Numbered from the stretch's first letter, positions 11,189-20,400 are shown. The stretch: 64,000 nucleotides of DNA from Paulinella micropora (GCA_019918135.1 WBZZ01005895.1:1-64000); one strand, 5' to 3'. Numbers and translations: made by a program. Notes: a model not told the origin generated them from the letters alone.

Positions 11189-12031
11189 CTATTCTACCCG
11201 CACTACACAGTCGGCCGTGTGCTCACGGCGCTTGTGTATGGTGAGTCCGCTAGCTGTCACGAATCTTTTGCTGCATTCATCGCAGGCGTAAGGCTTCTCG
11301 TGCGCATCGCGCTGGTGCTGTGCCAGCTTACTGGCCGTCGTGAACTTTCTGTCGCACCTGCCGCAGTCGTAAAGCCTCTCACCACTGTGCGCACGGCGCT
11401 TGTGCCTTGTGAGCTCGCCAAGGTCTGTGAACCTTCTATTGCACTGGTCGCAGGCGTAAGGCTTCTCGCCCGTGTGCGCACGGCGCTTGTGCTGTGTCAG
11501 ATTGCTAGATGTTGTAAACTTATTGTCGCACTCATCGCAGCCGTAAGGCCTCTCGCCCGTATGCACGCGCTTGTGCACGGTAAGATGGCTAGATTGCGCA
11601 AACTTGCTATTGCACTGGTTGCAGGCGTAAGGCCTCTCGCCCGTGTGCACGCGCTTGTGATGCGTGAGCTCGCCAGACCCCGCAAACCTGCTGTTGCACT
11701 CGTCACAAGCGTAAGGCTTCTCGCCTGTGTGCGCACGGCGCTTATGATCCGTGAGCTCGCCAGACCCTACGAACCTGCTGTCGCACTCTTCGCAGGCATA
11801 GGGCTTCTCGCCCGTGTGCGCGCGGCGCTCGTGTTCTGCGAGATTGCCAGAATTCGCAAACTTTCTGGCGCACCAGTCGCAGACATGATGCTTCCCGCCG
11901 GATTGTGAAGCCTCAGCGCCGCTGTCGGGCATTTTGACTTCGGGCCTCCTCTCTACGTAGCTCTCTGCTTCGCCTAGGCATCTCTTACGGGGGCGCGGGG
12001 TTGTGGATGAGGCCTGCCTTTTTGACCGCAT
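11189..12031 (-). CDS. C2H2 zinc-finger protein with eight fingers
   Basis: 280 residues from the ATG at 12,031; the open frame extends upstream but only through a low-complexity CT-rich leader. A basic N-terminus (MRSKRQ, PRPRKRC) is followed from about residue 47 by eight tandem C-x2-C-x12-H-x3/4-H fingers with classic TGEKPYAC linkers; the last two linkers are degenerate. The array ends about ten residues before the stop. Such tandem fingers bind DNA, with each finger reading about three bases, so this is likely a nuclear transcription factor. The fingers are very alike, several sharing GSGELT or SSNLTQ cores, suggesting recent internal duplication. Poly-C-rich spacer and AT-rich sequence lie on its 3' side. 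The function is well supported at family level; the target is unknown. Confidence 0.9.
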   Translation of the reverse strand: MRSKRQASSTTPRPRKRCLGEAESYVERRPEVKMPDSGAEASQSGGKHHVCDWCARKFANSGNLAEHERRAHTGEKPYACEECDSRFVGSGELTDHKRRAHTGEKPYACDECNSRFAGSGELTHHKRVHTGERPYACNQCNSKFAQSSHLTVHKRVHTGERPYGCDECDNKFTTSSNLTQHKRRAHTGEKPYACDQCNRRFTDLGELTRHKRRAHSGERLYDCGRCDRKFTTASKLAQHQRDAHEKPYACDECSKRFVTASGLTIHKRREHTADCVVRVE

Positions 12032-12267
12032 CCTTGTCTCTTTTTCGTTTTTGTTTTGTGTTGAGTGTGCAGCGGAAAGTCGAGAGGGGGGGGGGGGGAA
12101 GCGGGGGTTTCCAACACAGTGAAAAGGAAAGAGAGGGAGGGGAGTGCAGGGAGGCACCCCCCCCACCCCCCCTCTTTCTCTCTCTCTCTCTCTCGGACAG
12201 GGCTTTGGAGCCAAACTAACCCATCCCCTATCTCTTATCCCGAAAAGAGGAGCGCGGACTGGACACC

Positions 12268-12729
12268 ATGGCCTCGCCTTCTTCTGGCGCAGTGCCGCCG
12301 CAATTTCTGCAGCAGCTCAACTCTCTGTCTTCATCGCCGCTGCAGAATTTGAAGCAAATAGTTTGCAAATATTGCGGCAAAAGAAAACAAAAGTTGTTCG
12401 AACCCGTGATGAACTTAGAAGATCTGCGCAAGGGAATAGAAAAGTGGTGCACCGAGACGGCAAAGAATTATAAACAGTATGATTATTATGTAGCACCCGA
12501 GCCTGAGGTCTTCCTAAGAGAACTGATACAGAACAGCAAGCAGGGCATTGTGTTTACGGCTTACAAGAAAAAAATCGACGAGGAAGACATGCAAAACATG
12601 GAAAGCCTGACTTTCGACAAGCTCAAGGAAGAAAGGACAGCAGGGTCCTTAAAAACGAAATTGGATTGGAATTCTTTCCTGGAAAGATTTTTGCTTAAAA
12701 AGCAACAAGTGTTTTTGAAGAATAACTAA
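12268..12729 (+). CDS. small orphan protein with CxxC motif
   Basis: 153 residues from a good ATG just after a CT-rich leader. The N-terminus is Ser/Gln/Pro-rich; CKYCGKRKQ near residue 33 could be half of a zinc site, with a WC further on. The rest is charged and helical with many Lys (VFLRELIQNSKQG, LLKKQQVFLKNN). No family is recognised. The base composition is less GC-rich than its neighbours, like the SKP1 gene and the gene at 13,901, suggesting a shared origin different from the surrounding block. It converges on SKP1. Confidence 0.65.
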   Translation: MASPSSGAVPPQFLQQLNSLSSSPLQNLKQIVCKYCGKRKQKLFEPVMNLEDLRKGIEKWCTETAKNYKQYDYYVAPEPEVFLRELIQNSKQGIVFTAYKKKIDEEDMQNMESLTFDKLKEERTAGSLKTKLDWNSFLERFLLKKQQVFLKNN

Positions 12730-12770
12730 GCTTCATTCCGTTTGCAAGTTTCAAGACTTTGTCTAGATTT

Positions 12771-12776
12771 TTTATT
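12771..12776 (-). terminator. AATAAA signal for SKP1
   Basis: TTTATT on the plus strand reads AATAAA on the minus strand, about 30 bases past the SKP1 stop. Confidence 0.65.
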
Positions 12777-12805
12777 AATTAAAAAAAAATATTTCCCGGC
12801 CAGGG

Positions 12806-13369
12806 CTATGTTTGCTCTTGCTCGGCCCAGCGGTTCTCGGCGCGGACGGCCTCTTCTTCTTCTGGAGTGAAATCGTTTTGGATGTTAAAGGTCTCGCGTA
12901 TCTGTTCGGTTGTTTTGCCTTTGATCATTGTCGCAACCTTGGCGCACGTCAGGTCGAGCAGAGGCTTGATGTCCATGTAGTTGGCCGCCAGTATCAAGTC
13001 AAAGAGAGTCTGCTGATCAACATCGACAAACTTTGCGTCCCATTCGCCGACTATCTCTGTCAGATTAGCGCTCTTGAGCGGCTTTTCAATCTCCGGCGTC
13101 TCAGCATCAGCTGTGTGATGCTTCAGGTACTCAACAACACGGGACAGGGTGTCGCCCTTGACCGCTGGCAGAGGAATGATTGACTCTTCTTTATCTTCCT
13201 CGACCATTGTTTTGACCAGCTGAGACTTTAGGGCCGCTTTCTTGGACACTGGAAACAACTTTTCGTCTTGGGACTTCAACTCCAAATCTTTGTCGTCCTC
13301 TCCTTCGCTGTCCAACCCGGTGACGGCCGGCTGCTTTTTTTCTTTTTCCTTGGGCGGCGACTGAGACAT
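12806..13369 (-). CDS. SKP1: SKP1 homologue (SCF ubiquitin-ligase adaptor)
   Basis: 187 residues, slightly longer than cellular SKP1 (about 160) because of a charged N-terminal extension of some 30 residues. The POZ part runs through LPAVKGDTLSRVVEYLKHH; the C-terminal half is nearly canonical: WDAKFVDVDQQTLFDLILAA, NYMDIKPLLDLTCAKVA, MIKGKTTEQIRETFNI, NDFTPEEEEAVRAENRWA. SKP1 links Cullin-1 to F-box proteins in SCF E3 ligases, through the C-terminal helices that are well kept here. The block also carries two F-box-like paralogues at 18.6-22.1 kb, so a viral SCF module is possible. Lower GC than most neighbours suggests capture from a host. The family call is certain. Whether it is viral or host-derived depends on what the block is. 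Confidence 0.96.
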   Translation of the reverse strand: MSQSPPKEKEKKQPAVTGLDSEGEDDKDLELKSQDEKLFPVSKKAALKSQLVKTMVEEDKEESIIPLPAVKGDTLSRVVEYLKHHTADAETPEIEKPLKSANLTEIVGEWDAKFVDVDQQTLFDLILAANYMDIKPLLDLTCAKVATMIKGKTTEQIRETFNIQNDFTPEEEEAVRAENRWAEQEQT

Positions 13370-13900
13370 CGTTACGGAATATTCGATTGTCGGTAGGGCG
13401 GATAGAGGGAGGGAGAAGAGAGGTGTGTGCTACAAAAAAAGGTGATGAGAAGAAAGGAGTGGTACCAGAGGGGCGGGGTGCCCCCCCCCCCTCCTTGTCC
13501 TTAGGGAGGATTGGGAGAAGGGGGGGGGGGGGGGGGTTGTGAGAGGGGAGGAGGGAGATGGGCGCGCGGGGCCCCTTCCCGAAGGGGTAGCCCTCCCTCT
13601 CTCTCTCCTCCCTTCCTTTTCCCCGCAAGAACTTTATCATAGGTTTTATAAGAGATTGTAAGCTAGAACTTACTCGCACACACCCCACACACCGACATGT
13701 TCCGACGGAAAAAACGCTCCTCAGTGCATTGCGCAATCCATTCTCGGCCTGCAGAAGGCAATCTGGGCAAGAATTTTTCGGTTCAAGGGACTGGCAGGCG
13801 GTGTTCACGAGCAACCCGCCTGCGTGGGGGGAGGGGGTTTTTGCAACTACATTAGCGGCAGATAGGGCAAAGAGTTTTCTCAAAAAAACTGAATACAATC
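13370..13900. other. spacer with G/C homopolymers
   Basis: Divergent upstream region of SKP1 (minus) and the orphan at 13,901 (plus). It holds a G run of about 14 near 13,521-13,534 and several C runs. It likely carries both promoters; no motif was certain. Confidence 0.5.
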
Positions 13901-15168
13901 ATGAAATACGAGAAAATTCCAAGCCCCCAACTCCATTTGTGGAACTTGGAAGAAAAGGAACCCATATCAGACTTGGGGCAACAAGAATTTGTAAACCTAG
14001 CTGACCCAAGCCTGATTCCTGAAAATAAGAACGCGGCTTTGGACTTTTATGTAGCAACCTGCAAACACGAAGACCTCGCTAAGTTTATCTACGGGGAGGA
14101 CAATTGGCGTTCTGCAGACGGTGTCGTGCAGAAAGAATTTGTAATGCTCAAAGAAATATCAACGTTATACAAAGCAGAGTCTGCAACAGAGGAAATCGAT
14201 AACGTGTTTTGGGAGCTTGGAGTACGACACATCCTGTACAAGGAAACAGATGGATTTATATTACCGGTGCTGCGCGCCTTTGCATCTTACACTCAAGAAA
14301 ACTACGCTAAAAAAAAGAATCCCGTCTACTACATCTGCCTGCCCGTAGCAGGCTCAGGCTTCTCCTTTTCAGATCCGGTCGTCTCGGATCAGGTTCGCCG
14401 GCAATTTTTACAGGATCTCGCCAAGGAGAGAGACGTGTTGAGCAAAGAACACCTGCTGTATCTGGACACGCGCGGGCGCCACTATGTCTACAACGAGGGG
14501 ACCAACGCGGTCCGCTGTGCAGACTGGGACTACACGCGCATGATTCACATCAAGCCTATATGTGTCGGTGCTAGACGAGGATCAGATCAAGTGCATCCTT
14601 TTCTGGAAAAGTTGCAGCAATCGCCGAGCAAGAATCCGAGTGTAAGCGATGTAGTCAGGTTTACCAACGCAATCAGTTTTTACTGTGGCTGGTGTTGGGA
14701 GGAAGACAATGACAACCCCCTCTGGTCGCAAGTAGCCAAGTCGTTGCAAGAAGAAGTTATAGACTCTGACGAATCTGGGACAAAGAGGAAACAGGCTCAA
14801 GTGTGCGCGTTATGGTGCGCAGACCTTATGCTACAGGGAAGAGACAGCCCATTTTTAGTTTGGTACAGTTATCTGCCGTCTAGCAAAGCTAAGTGGAGGA
14901 CAAGAAATGTTAGGTGGGCAGAAGAGAATTGTCCAACACTTAAAAAACGGGGCTTGCTAAAAACGAGTATCAGCGATGATGGGAAGAAGGAATACACGCA
15001 CACACTCATGCCCTACACAACGACCGAGGATGGGGTTAAGATTACAAACCTAACTTTGAATAAGGCGATTGCAGTAATGCAAAAGAATGAACACATGAAT
15101 GATGTTCAAAGACACAGCGAATTGTGCTATTTGGCACTGGAGATGTGCGAGTTGGTGCTTAAGCATAT
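13901..15168 (+). CDS. orphan protein, C-terminus interrupted by a TIR element
   Basis: About 420 residues from the ATG at 13,901, fairly low GC and well-formed protein text: YICLPVAGSGFSF, CGWCWEEDNDNPLW, SFLVWYSYLP-like strands and many aromatic residues. No family is recognised; it reads as a globular soluble enzyme-like or structural protein. From about 15,169 the frame enters a GC-rich inverted-repeat element and stays open through it and into the small gene at 15,737, so the natural end of this protein cannot be seen. The composition suggests the same origin as SKP1 and the 12,268 gene. The uninterrupted passage through the element is unusual and is treated as a finding. Confidence 0.6.
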
Positions 15169-15721
15169 GCGAGTAGCCGGAGCTAGGTTGTCGTGGGTTG
15201 AAAGACGCAGGTCTTGTGAGCCGGTCGTGGCGAGCCTGGCCACAGCGCGCTCCCCCCCCCAGCGCGCGTCCACCTATCGCGCGCGTGCGCCTGGCCGGCG
15301 CGCGTTGGCCAAAGCGCGCGCGTGCTCGTGTCACGCATGTTCCATCGGCGCGCGCGTGCCCGTGTCTGGCGTAAGAGGGGGGGGCGCGCCCCCCCCCCCG
15401 TCGGCGGCGCCGGGCGCGCGCCGGGGGGGAGCGGCCTTCCCCCTCCCCCCCCCGTACGACTGGCAGTGGCACGCGCGGCCGCACGCGTGGGGGGAGGGGA
15501 AGAGGCGTGCGGCCCCCCTGTCGGGGGCGCCGGCGCGCGCCCGACCTGCGCCCAAGGGGAAGGGCTTGCCCCCCTCCCAGCGCGCGGCACGAAGACGCGT
15601 GGCACGGGCACGCCCTGGCCGGGAGCGCGCTGGTCGGGCGCGCGCTGGCCAGGCTCGCCCCGACTGGCTCACACTATACCTGCGTCTCGCAAGCCACGAC
15701 GACCTAGCTCCTGCTACTCGC
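15169..15721. mobile_element. MITE-like element with about 90-bp terminal inverted repeats
   Basis: The left end begins GCGAGTAGCCGGAGCTAGG; the right end, read on the other strand, begins GCGAGTAGCAGGAGCTAGG. Similarity continues inward for roughly 90 bases through GACGCAGGT and GGCGAGCCTGGCC. The interior is extremely GC-rich (GCGCGC and long C/G runs) with no recognisable transposase. Length about 553 bp. Non-autonomous TIR elements of this kind are known from pandoraviruses, among other genomes. No clear target-site duplication was seen. It sits between, and in frame with, two coding stretches. Confidence 0.7.
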
Positions 15722-15736
15722 GGCCTACTCTTCGCG

Positions 15737-16045
15737 ATGCCTGAGCAACAGAATGTAAGCTCCGCTGCCGTGAATACGCTGTCCCAGGACGCCCAGGAGA
15801 TCCTCGGCTTGCTGTGCGAGTCGGCCAAGCCCAGCGTCGATGCGAGCTATGCGCAGCAGGGGCTGCCCAGGCAGGGACCGGGCTACGTACGGGCTATCCT
15901 GGGGCAAGCGCTGAGGCACGCGGGCGTCAGCGACAGCCACCTTCCCGGCTCTGCCGACGAACGCCTACAAGTGCTGCAAGGAATCGCGCGGATCCGTGCT
16001 CGCCCCCGCGCCAGGCTGCTGGCGGAGGTGGACTATTCGGCCTAG
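15737..16045 (+). CDS. small helical orphan protein
   Basis: 102 residues from the ATG at 15,737, sixteen bases past the right end of the TIR element. The text is helical, with Gln/Ser/Ala-rich amphipathic stretches (DAQEILGLLCESAKPSV, GYVRAILGQALRHAGV). No family is recognised. It is in the same frame as the 13,901 gene across the element, so it may be a separate gene or the old C-terminal part of an interrupted one. Its composition is richer in GC than the 13,901 gene, which favours a separate gene. Confidence 0.45.
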   Translation: MPEQQNVSSAAVNTLSQDAQEILGLLCESAKPSVDASYAQQGLPRQGPGYVRAILGQALRHAGVSDSHLPGSADERLQVLQGIARIRARPRARLLAEVDYSA

Positions 16046-16522
16046 CCGCCGGCCTGGACAGTGCTAAAGTTAGTTGTTCGGTTGGAGCTAGCCTACCGCC
16101 AACCAGTTGTCACTGTTGGCTTCCTTAAATGACTGACTAAGCTTGGCCCGCCAGCAACCGGCCCGGTCGACTTCGGTTAGGTCCGCCCGACTAGCTGACA
16201 CCCTCCCACTGGCTAGGTCCGCCTGACTAGCTGACCCCCTCGGGTACCGGCGGTGCGGGTAGCCACGGCGGGCCACGCCGGCACGAGGCCCGTGCCCCCA
16301 CGGGGCGCCTCCTCCCTTCATCCCTCCTCGCCGGCCGGCCGACCAGGGGCCGGCCTCCCTAGGGGGGCGTTCTCCCCTGTGCGGCGGGGAGGGGGGCCGC
16401 GCGCACGCCCCGGGGCACGGGAAGGGGGGCGCCGCGCACGCGGGCCCCCCGCCTGCCCTGGCCCAGAAGCCCAGCTCGCCCGACACGCAGCAGCACCCCG
16501 CGAACTCATTCAGCCCGGCGCT
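16046..16522. other. spacer with 31-bp direct repeat
   Basis: Two copies of a 31-bp unit (core TAGGTCCGCC, then GACTAGCTGAC) at 16,175-16,205 and 16,211-16,241, then a GC-rich leader to the ATG at 16,523. They could be factor-binding sites for that gene. Confidence 0.55.
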
Positions 16523-18703
16523 ATGCACGGTACCACACGCACCTATACCGTCCTGCACCCCCGGCAGCCCCCCGTCCAGCTGGTCTTTGCCATCGAGGAG
16601 GAGCCCGGGGCCCCGCGCGCGGAACTCCGTGACGGCTGGCGTCGCTTGCTGGACTACGTGTGCGACCCCGCCCACGGCTTGCCTGCCCACCCCTGGGCCC
16701 AAGAGGCACTGCCGCTGCTGCGGCGCGTGCTCGCCCAGCCAGACTTCCTGGCGCACTGTGCCGGGCTGGACCGGCAGGAGGAGCGGGCCGTGGGCTACAG
16801 CAAGGGCCAGCTCCGGGAGCTGGTCCGGCGGGCCCCGGAGGTGCGCCTGCCGCTCCTGGACGGACCCTGGCGGGAGGGCGACTGGGCTAGCCTCCGCGAG
16901 GTCGTAGCCGCGCTCAGCGCCGCGACGGACCCTTACCAGCACTTGCAGGCGCAACAGGACGCCGCACTGCTGTACGGGCACGACCTGGGGAGCCCGGGGG
17001 GCGACGAGACCTCGAGCCGCCGGTGGCTGCGCCTCCACCCCTACACCCAAGTGGTGCACACGGCGCGTGCAGCGCTGGCCTCGGAGCTGCTGGGTGGTGG
17101 GCAGAGTAGGCCGCGGGCCCGGGCTCACAAGAAGCACAAGGGCGGGGAGCGCGCGCGCGGCGTACTGGTGCCGGCGGCGCTGGCGGAGCTAGCGGCCCGG
17201 GACGAGCCCGTTGTGCTGAACGTGCTGGCCCGCCAGCTGCTGCTGCGAGAGGCAGAGGACCTGCAGGCCGTGGTAGCGGAGCTGCGAGAGTCGACGCGCT
17301 GGCAGCCCGGGATGCTGGGCCGGCCGCTGCCGGCGGCCGGGCGCGGGGCGCTCGTGGCCAGCCAACGCTTCTGCTCCTGCCTGTACGTCGCGGCGATGGC
17401 GACGCAGGCCGCGGCCGGCAGCGTGGAGAGCCTGGGCGGCCTCCAGCAGCGCCAGGTGCTGCACTCGGTGCTGGACACGCTGCGGGCCCTGCAGGACCAG
17501 CTGCTGGGCTGCGGTGCCGGCCTGGTGGCCAAGCAGCGCTGGCTGTACGTGCTGTACCAATGGGCCAGAGTGTGGGAGAAGACCGGCCAGGCGCTGAGCG
17601 CGGCCGCCCTGGAGCTGTACCGCACGGCGCTCGAGGTCCTGCCGCTGGGGCTGGCCCCGGTGCTCCGGGCCCCGCACACGGCGGACAGGGGCGCGGCGCT
17701 GCTGCAAGTGGACCCCGTCAGCCGGGAACGCCGGCTGGCAGTGCTGCCCTTGTTGGGTTCCGGGCTGGGCCGGCGGGGGGGCCAGACCTTCTGCTTTGCC
17801 GCCGACGCCCGGGGCGAGCTGCAACACCGGGCCTGCCCCCTGCGCCTGCTGGCCGACAGGGCGCGGGGGCGCCTGTACCTGCCCGTGCACGGCGCGGCCC
17901 CACGGCTCCGCCGACGGGAGAGGGAGGCCCCCCCGGACGGACACCAGCTGCGCGCGCACCAGCCAGGATCTCCTCCTCCCCCCTTTCCAAGCCCTGGCAG
18001 TGCACCCGGGGCCATGGCCTGGGGACGGCGCAGTGTCCGCAGGCGTCAGCCACCGGCCCCCGGCCGTGCCGGACGTGGTCACCGGCTTCCGGCCGTGCCG
18101 GGCGTGGTGGATGACTCCGGTCCGAGGAGGCTCTCGCTACGACGGCACCCGGCTGCACCGGACAGGGCGCTTTTTAAAACTCCGGTGCTCCTCACTCCGG
18201 CTGCCGGGCTACAGTCTGGGGGGTTGGCCTTTCTTTTTTTACTGAGACAGACTAGCAGAACTTGTCGGCACCGTTTTTACCCCGAAACGGGCCGGCAGCC
18301 CGTTTTCAACCCGAAACGGGCCGGCAGCCCGTTTGGCTGGCCCGTTTTTGGCAGGAAACGGGCCGGCAGCCCGTTTTGGGCGGGCTGGTCTTGCCGACAG
18401 GCTGCCGGACCGAAACGGGCCGGCAGCCCGTTTGGCTGGCCCGTTTTTGGCCGGAAACGGGCCGGCAGCCCGTTTTCAACCCAAGACGGGACGGCAGCCC
18501 GTTTGGGGCGGGCTGGTCTTGCCGACAGGCTGCCGGACCGAAACGGGCCGGCGGCCCGTTTGGCTGGCCCGTTTGTGGCCGGAAACGGGCCGGCAGCCCG
18601 TTTCAGAGCGCAATCACGTGGCTACCTTCGAATGGGTTGCGGGCGGTGGCTACCCAGCCCTGAAACCGGCCTCCCCACTGGGTCTGCACGAGTTCTTCGC
18701 TAA
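16523..18703 (+). CDS. orphan protein A, 3' end uncertain
   Basis: Starts MHGTTRTYTVLHPRQPP at an ATG; the frame upstream is low-complexity. About 475 residues (to around 17,950) are good protein text, mostly helical and rich in Leu, Ala and Arg, with a basic patch RARAHKKHKGGERARG near residue 200 that could be a nuclear signal. No family is recognised. Beyond about 17,950 the frame stays open through a Pro/Arg-rich tail and a hairpin array to a stop at 18,703, which looks accidental; the gene probably ends before 18,250. The last 250 bases are duplicated in degraded form at 20,545-20,771, so this gene's end belongs to a tandem duplication. It converges on the first F-box-like gene. Confidence 0.55.
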   Translation: MHGTTRTYTVLHPRQPPVQLVFAIEEEPGAPRAELRDGWRRLLDYVCDPAHGLPAHPWAQEALPLLRRVLAQPDFLAHCAGLDRQEERAVGYSKGQLRELVRRAPEVRLPLLDGPWREGDWASLREVVAALSAATDPYQHLQAQQDAALLYGHDLGSPGGDETSSRRWLRLHPYTQVVHTARAALASELLGGGQSRPRARAHKKHKGGERARGVLVPAALAELAARDEPVVLNVLARQLLLREAEDLQAVVAELRESTRWQPGMLGRPLPAAGRGALVASQRFCSCLYVAAMATQAAAGSVESLGGLQQRQVLHSVLDTLRALQDQLLGCGAGLVAKQRWLYVLYQWARVWEKTGQALSAAALELYRTALEVLPLGLAPVLRAPHTADRGAALLQVDPVSRERRLAVLPLLGSGLGRRGGQTFCFAADARGELQHRACPLRLLADRARGRLYLPVHGAAPRLRRREREAPPDGHQLRAHQPGSPPPPFPSPGSAPGAMAWGRRSVRRRQPPAPGRAGRGHRLPAVPGVVDDSGPRRLSLRRHPAAPDRALFKTPVLLTPAAGLQSGGLAFLFLLRQTSRTCRHRFYPETGRQPVFNPKRAGSPFGWPVFGRKRAGSPFWAGWSCRQAAGPKRAGSPFGWPVFGRKRAGSPFSTQDGTAARLGRAGLADRLPDRNGPAARLAGPFVAGNGPAARFRAQSRGYLRMGCGRWLPSPETGLPTGSARVLR
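18285..18604. repeat. array of eight hairpin units with higher-order order
   Basis: Eight copies (one variant) of an interrupted palindrome: stem AAACGGGC, loop CGGCA, stem GCCCGTTT. Two kinds of spacer alternate, a short one with GGCTGGCCCGTTT and a longer one containing GGTCTTGCCGACAGGCTGCC, giving a repeated higher-order pattern. The last unit ends on the stop codon of the F-box-like gene. It sits between two convergent genes, where transcription terminators would lie. Confidence 0.9.
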
Positions 18704-19886
18704 AGGCAAAAGCCAACGGCGCCAGTCGAGGCCCTTCATACTCGAGCACGTCCCAGATCAGCTGCTGGTGCCAGGGCCGCGCATTCCACTCGAGGTACCG
18801 CACCAACGCGGGCGCCCACACGAACGAGGCTTGCTCCGCCACGGGGCGGGGGACCCCCTCCACTTCCAGGTAGCTGCCGTCCGCCTGCCTCGCGAGCTCG
18901 ACGCCCTGGCGCGAGTACTGGCAGCCCTTGACGGCCCGCAGCACCGAGCCGTCGCCCAACGCGTGGCTCAACGCAGCGCCCACCTCTACTTCGCTGCCGA
19001 GGCCCGTGACCGCGCTCACCACCCCATTCCCGAGGAGGACGAGCGTCTGGGGTGACCACCACTGCCGCGGAGCGCGGAAGCGCCTGCTCGGGCCACACAG
19101 CGGCCCGAGTGGGGGCGGGATCTGCCCGGCCGGTCGTGGCCTGGCCGCGGCGGTGAAGCCCAGCCTGCCGCACGGCAGCCGGACCCTGAGTGACCTCCAC
19201 TCGTGGTGCGCCGACAGGAACGAGGGAGCGCGGGCGGCCAGCAGCTTCTGTGTCAGGACCAGGAGTTCTCGTGCGTCACAGTGCCGGGCCAAGTACCACG
19301 CGACGGCCTCGCTGTGTACGTACACGTGAATAGCGCCCCACTCGTCCTCGGGGCCCCCTTCGGCCACGTACAGCCCCCCCGCCTCCTTGCGCAGTCGCTG
19401 CCCGGCCGGCGAGAGCCAGCCCGGGAACAGCGTGGGCAGGCGGGCCACCTGCGCCGGGGCGAATAACGCGGTCAGGGTGCGTTCGGCAAACAACTCGTCG
19501 TCACGCCCGGTAGCAAACACGCTGCGCACCCGGCCCTGTTCCCACCACACGGGCTCGTCCATGGCGGCGAACAGGCGCTTGAGCAACACGAAGTTGTACA
19601 GCCGGGAGTCACGGTAGCAGCCCGGGAGGAATTGCACGGCGTGGTGCCAGCTCTGGCTCACGAGCGCGAGCGTCCCCACCACCTGGCGGTTGGCCAGCCG
19701 TGGCTCTGGCCGGGCCGGCGCGGCTAAGTGTACGACAAACGCCAAGAGGTGGCGCAGCAGATCGGTGCCGAGGGCGCGGAACCCAGCGCCGCCGGCACGG
19801 CTGGCGGTCACCGCCCCGACGCTGGTCGGCGCAGCGTACGGGTGGAAGCGGTGCGGCTGGCGGCGGGGTGTGGTAGGTCTAGGCAT
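18603..19886 (-). CDS. F-box-like protein, paralogue 1
   Basis: 427 residues from the ATG at 19,886. A basic N-terminus (RRQPHRFHPYAAP) precedes an F-box-like segment at about residues 35-85: LGTDLLRHLLAFVVHL, then LALVSQSWHHAVQFLPG, with the Leu and Trp spacing of F-boxes. The remainder is shared almost throughout with the paralogue at 20,804-22,126, including LYNFVLLKRLFAAMDEP, SAHHEWRSLRVRL, RPWHQQLIWDVLEYEGPRL and ARNPFEGSHVIAL. F-boxes bind SKP1, and a SKP1 homologue lies 5 kb away, so this may be a substrate receptor in an SCF ligase. The substrate-binding part is unrecognised. The F-box assignment is by pattern only; the paralogy is certain. Confidence 0.65.
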   Translation of the reverse strand: MPRPTTPRRQPHRFHPYAAPTSVGAVTASRAGGAGFRALGTDLLRHLLAFVVHLAAPARPEPRLANRQVVGTLALVSQSWHHAVQFLPGCYRDSRLYNFVLLKRLFAAMDEPVWWEQGRVRSVFATGRDDELFAERTLTALFAPAQVARLPTLFPGWLSPAGQRLRKEAGGLYVAEGGPEDEWGAIHVYVHSEAVAWYLARHCDARELLVLTQKLLAARAPSFLSAHHEWRSLRVRLPCGRLGFTAAARPRPAGQIPPPLGPLCGPSRRFRAPRQWWSPQTLVLLGNGVVSAVTGLGSEVEVGAALSHALGDGSVLRAVKGCQYSRQGVELARQADGSYLEVEGVPRPVAEQASFVWAPALVRYLEWNARPWHQQLIWDVLEYEGPRLAPLAFAFSEELVQTQWGGRFQGWVATARNPFEGSHVIAL

Positions 19887-20060
19887 GGTTGTACTTGGTG
19901 GCTTCGTGCCGTCACCTTTTGTGCCAGCGCCACGACGGGGCGCAGCCGGGTGGGGGGGGGCACGCGCCCCCCCTCCTCGCGCGCCAGGTGCACGCGCACC
20001 GGTGCAGGTGTGCACCGCCTATCGCGCGCGCGGCGCTGCCCCCCCTCGGGCGCCGCCGCG
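19887..20060. other. GC-rich leader of F-box-like gene 1
   Basis: Contains alternating GCGCGC and C/G runs like the leaders of the 22,126 and 26,084 genes. No protein was supported. It may be the promoter zone. Confidence 0.4.
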
Positions 20061-20158
20061 GCCTTGCCACCGCGGCCTCGCCGCCGCGGCCTTGCCACCG
20101 CGGCCTCGCCGCCGCTGCCTTGCCACCGCGGCCTCGCCGCCGCTGCCTCGCCACTGCC
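20061..20158. repeat. 14-bp tandem repeat, about seven copies
   Basis: Unit close to GCCTTGCCACCGCG alternating with GCCTCGCCGCCGCG, so a 28-bp double unit repeats three to four times. It lies upstream of F-box-like gene 1. Confidence 0.85.
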
Positions 20159-20159
20159 G

Positions 20160-20400
20160 GGTACCGTCCCTACGTGTAACAGAGCACGTCGAGGCGGAGC
20201 CGGGCGGGGAGGAGGACTGGAGCCGGAGGCTTGCTTGGAGCAATACCTCTCTACACTGAGAGCCTCGAGGTCGACGGGTGCATGGCAGAAGGGACGGACG
20301 GCTGTGCGTGTCTGCTACTCAACACGAAGCCTGTTCTAGGCTAGGCCCGGAGTTGTCGGGCATGGGCAAGCTGGGGGAAAGGCCACTGCTTCACTCCTAG
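20160..20400 (+). pseudogene. relic of orphan gene B (the 22,693 gene)
   Basis: Bases around 20,200-20,345 match the middle of the intact gene at 22,693-24,348 (about 23,600-23,790): shared runs include GAGGACTGG, AGCCTCGAGGTCGA with small differences, and CCTGTTCTAGGCTA. It is an incomplete, decayed copy left beside F-box-like gene 1, in the same relative place that the intact gene holds beside F-box-like gene 2. Confidence 0.7.

Noticed and set aside
15241-15640. Coding sequence in the interior of the inverted-repeat element
   Set aside because: All frames are Arg/Pro/Gly/Ala filler from GCGC-rich DNA; openness is expected from composition.
18285-18604. CRISPR array
   Set aside because: Repeats are short palindromes with two recurring spacer types, not unique spacers, and there are no cas genes.
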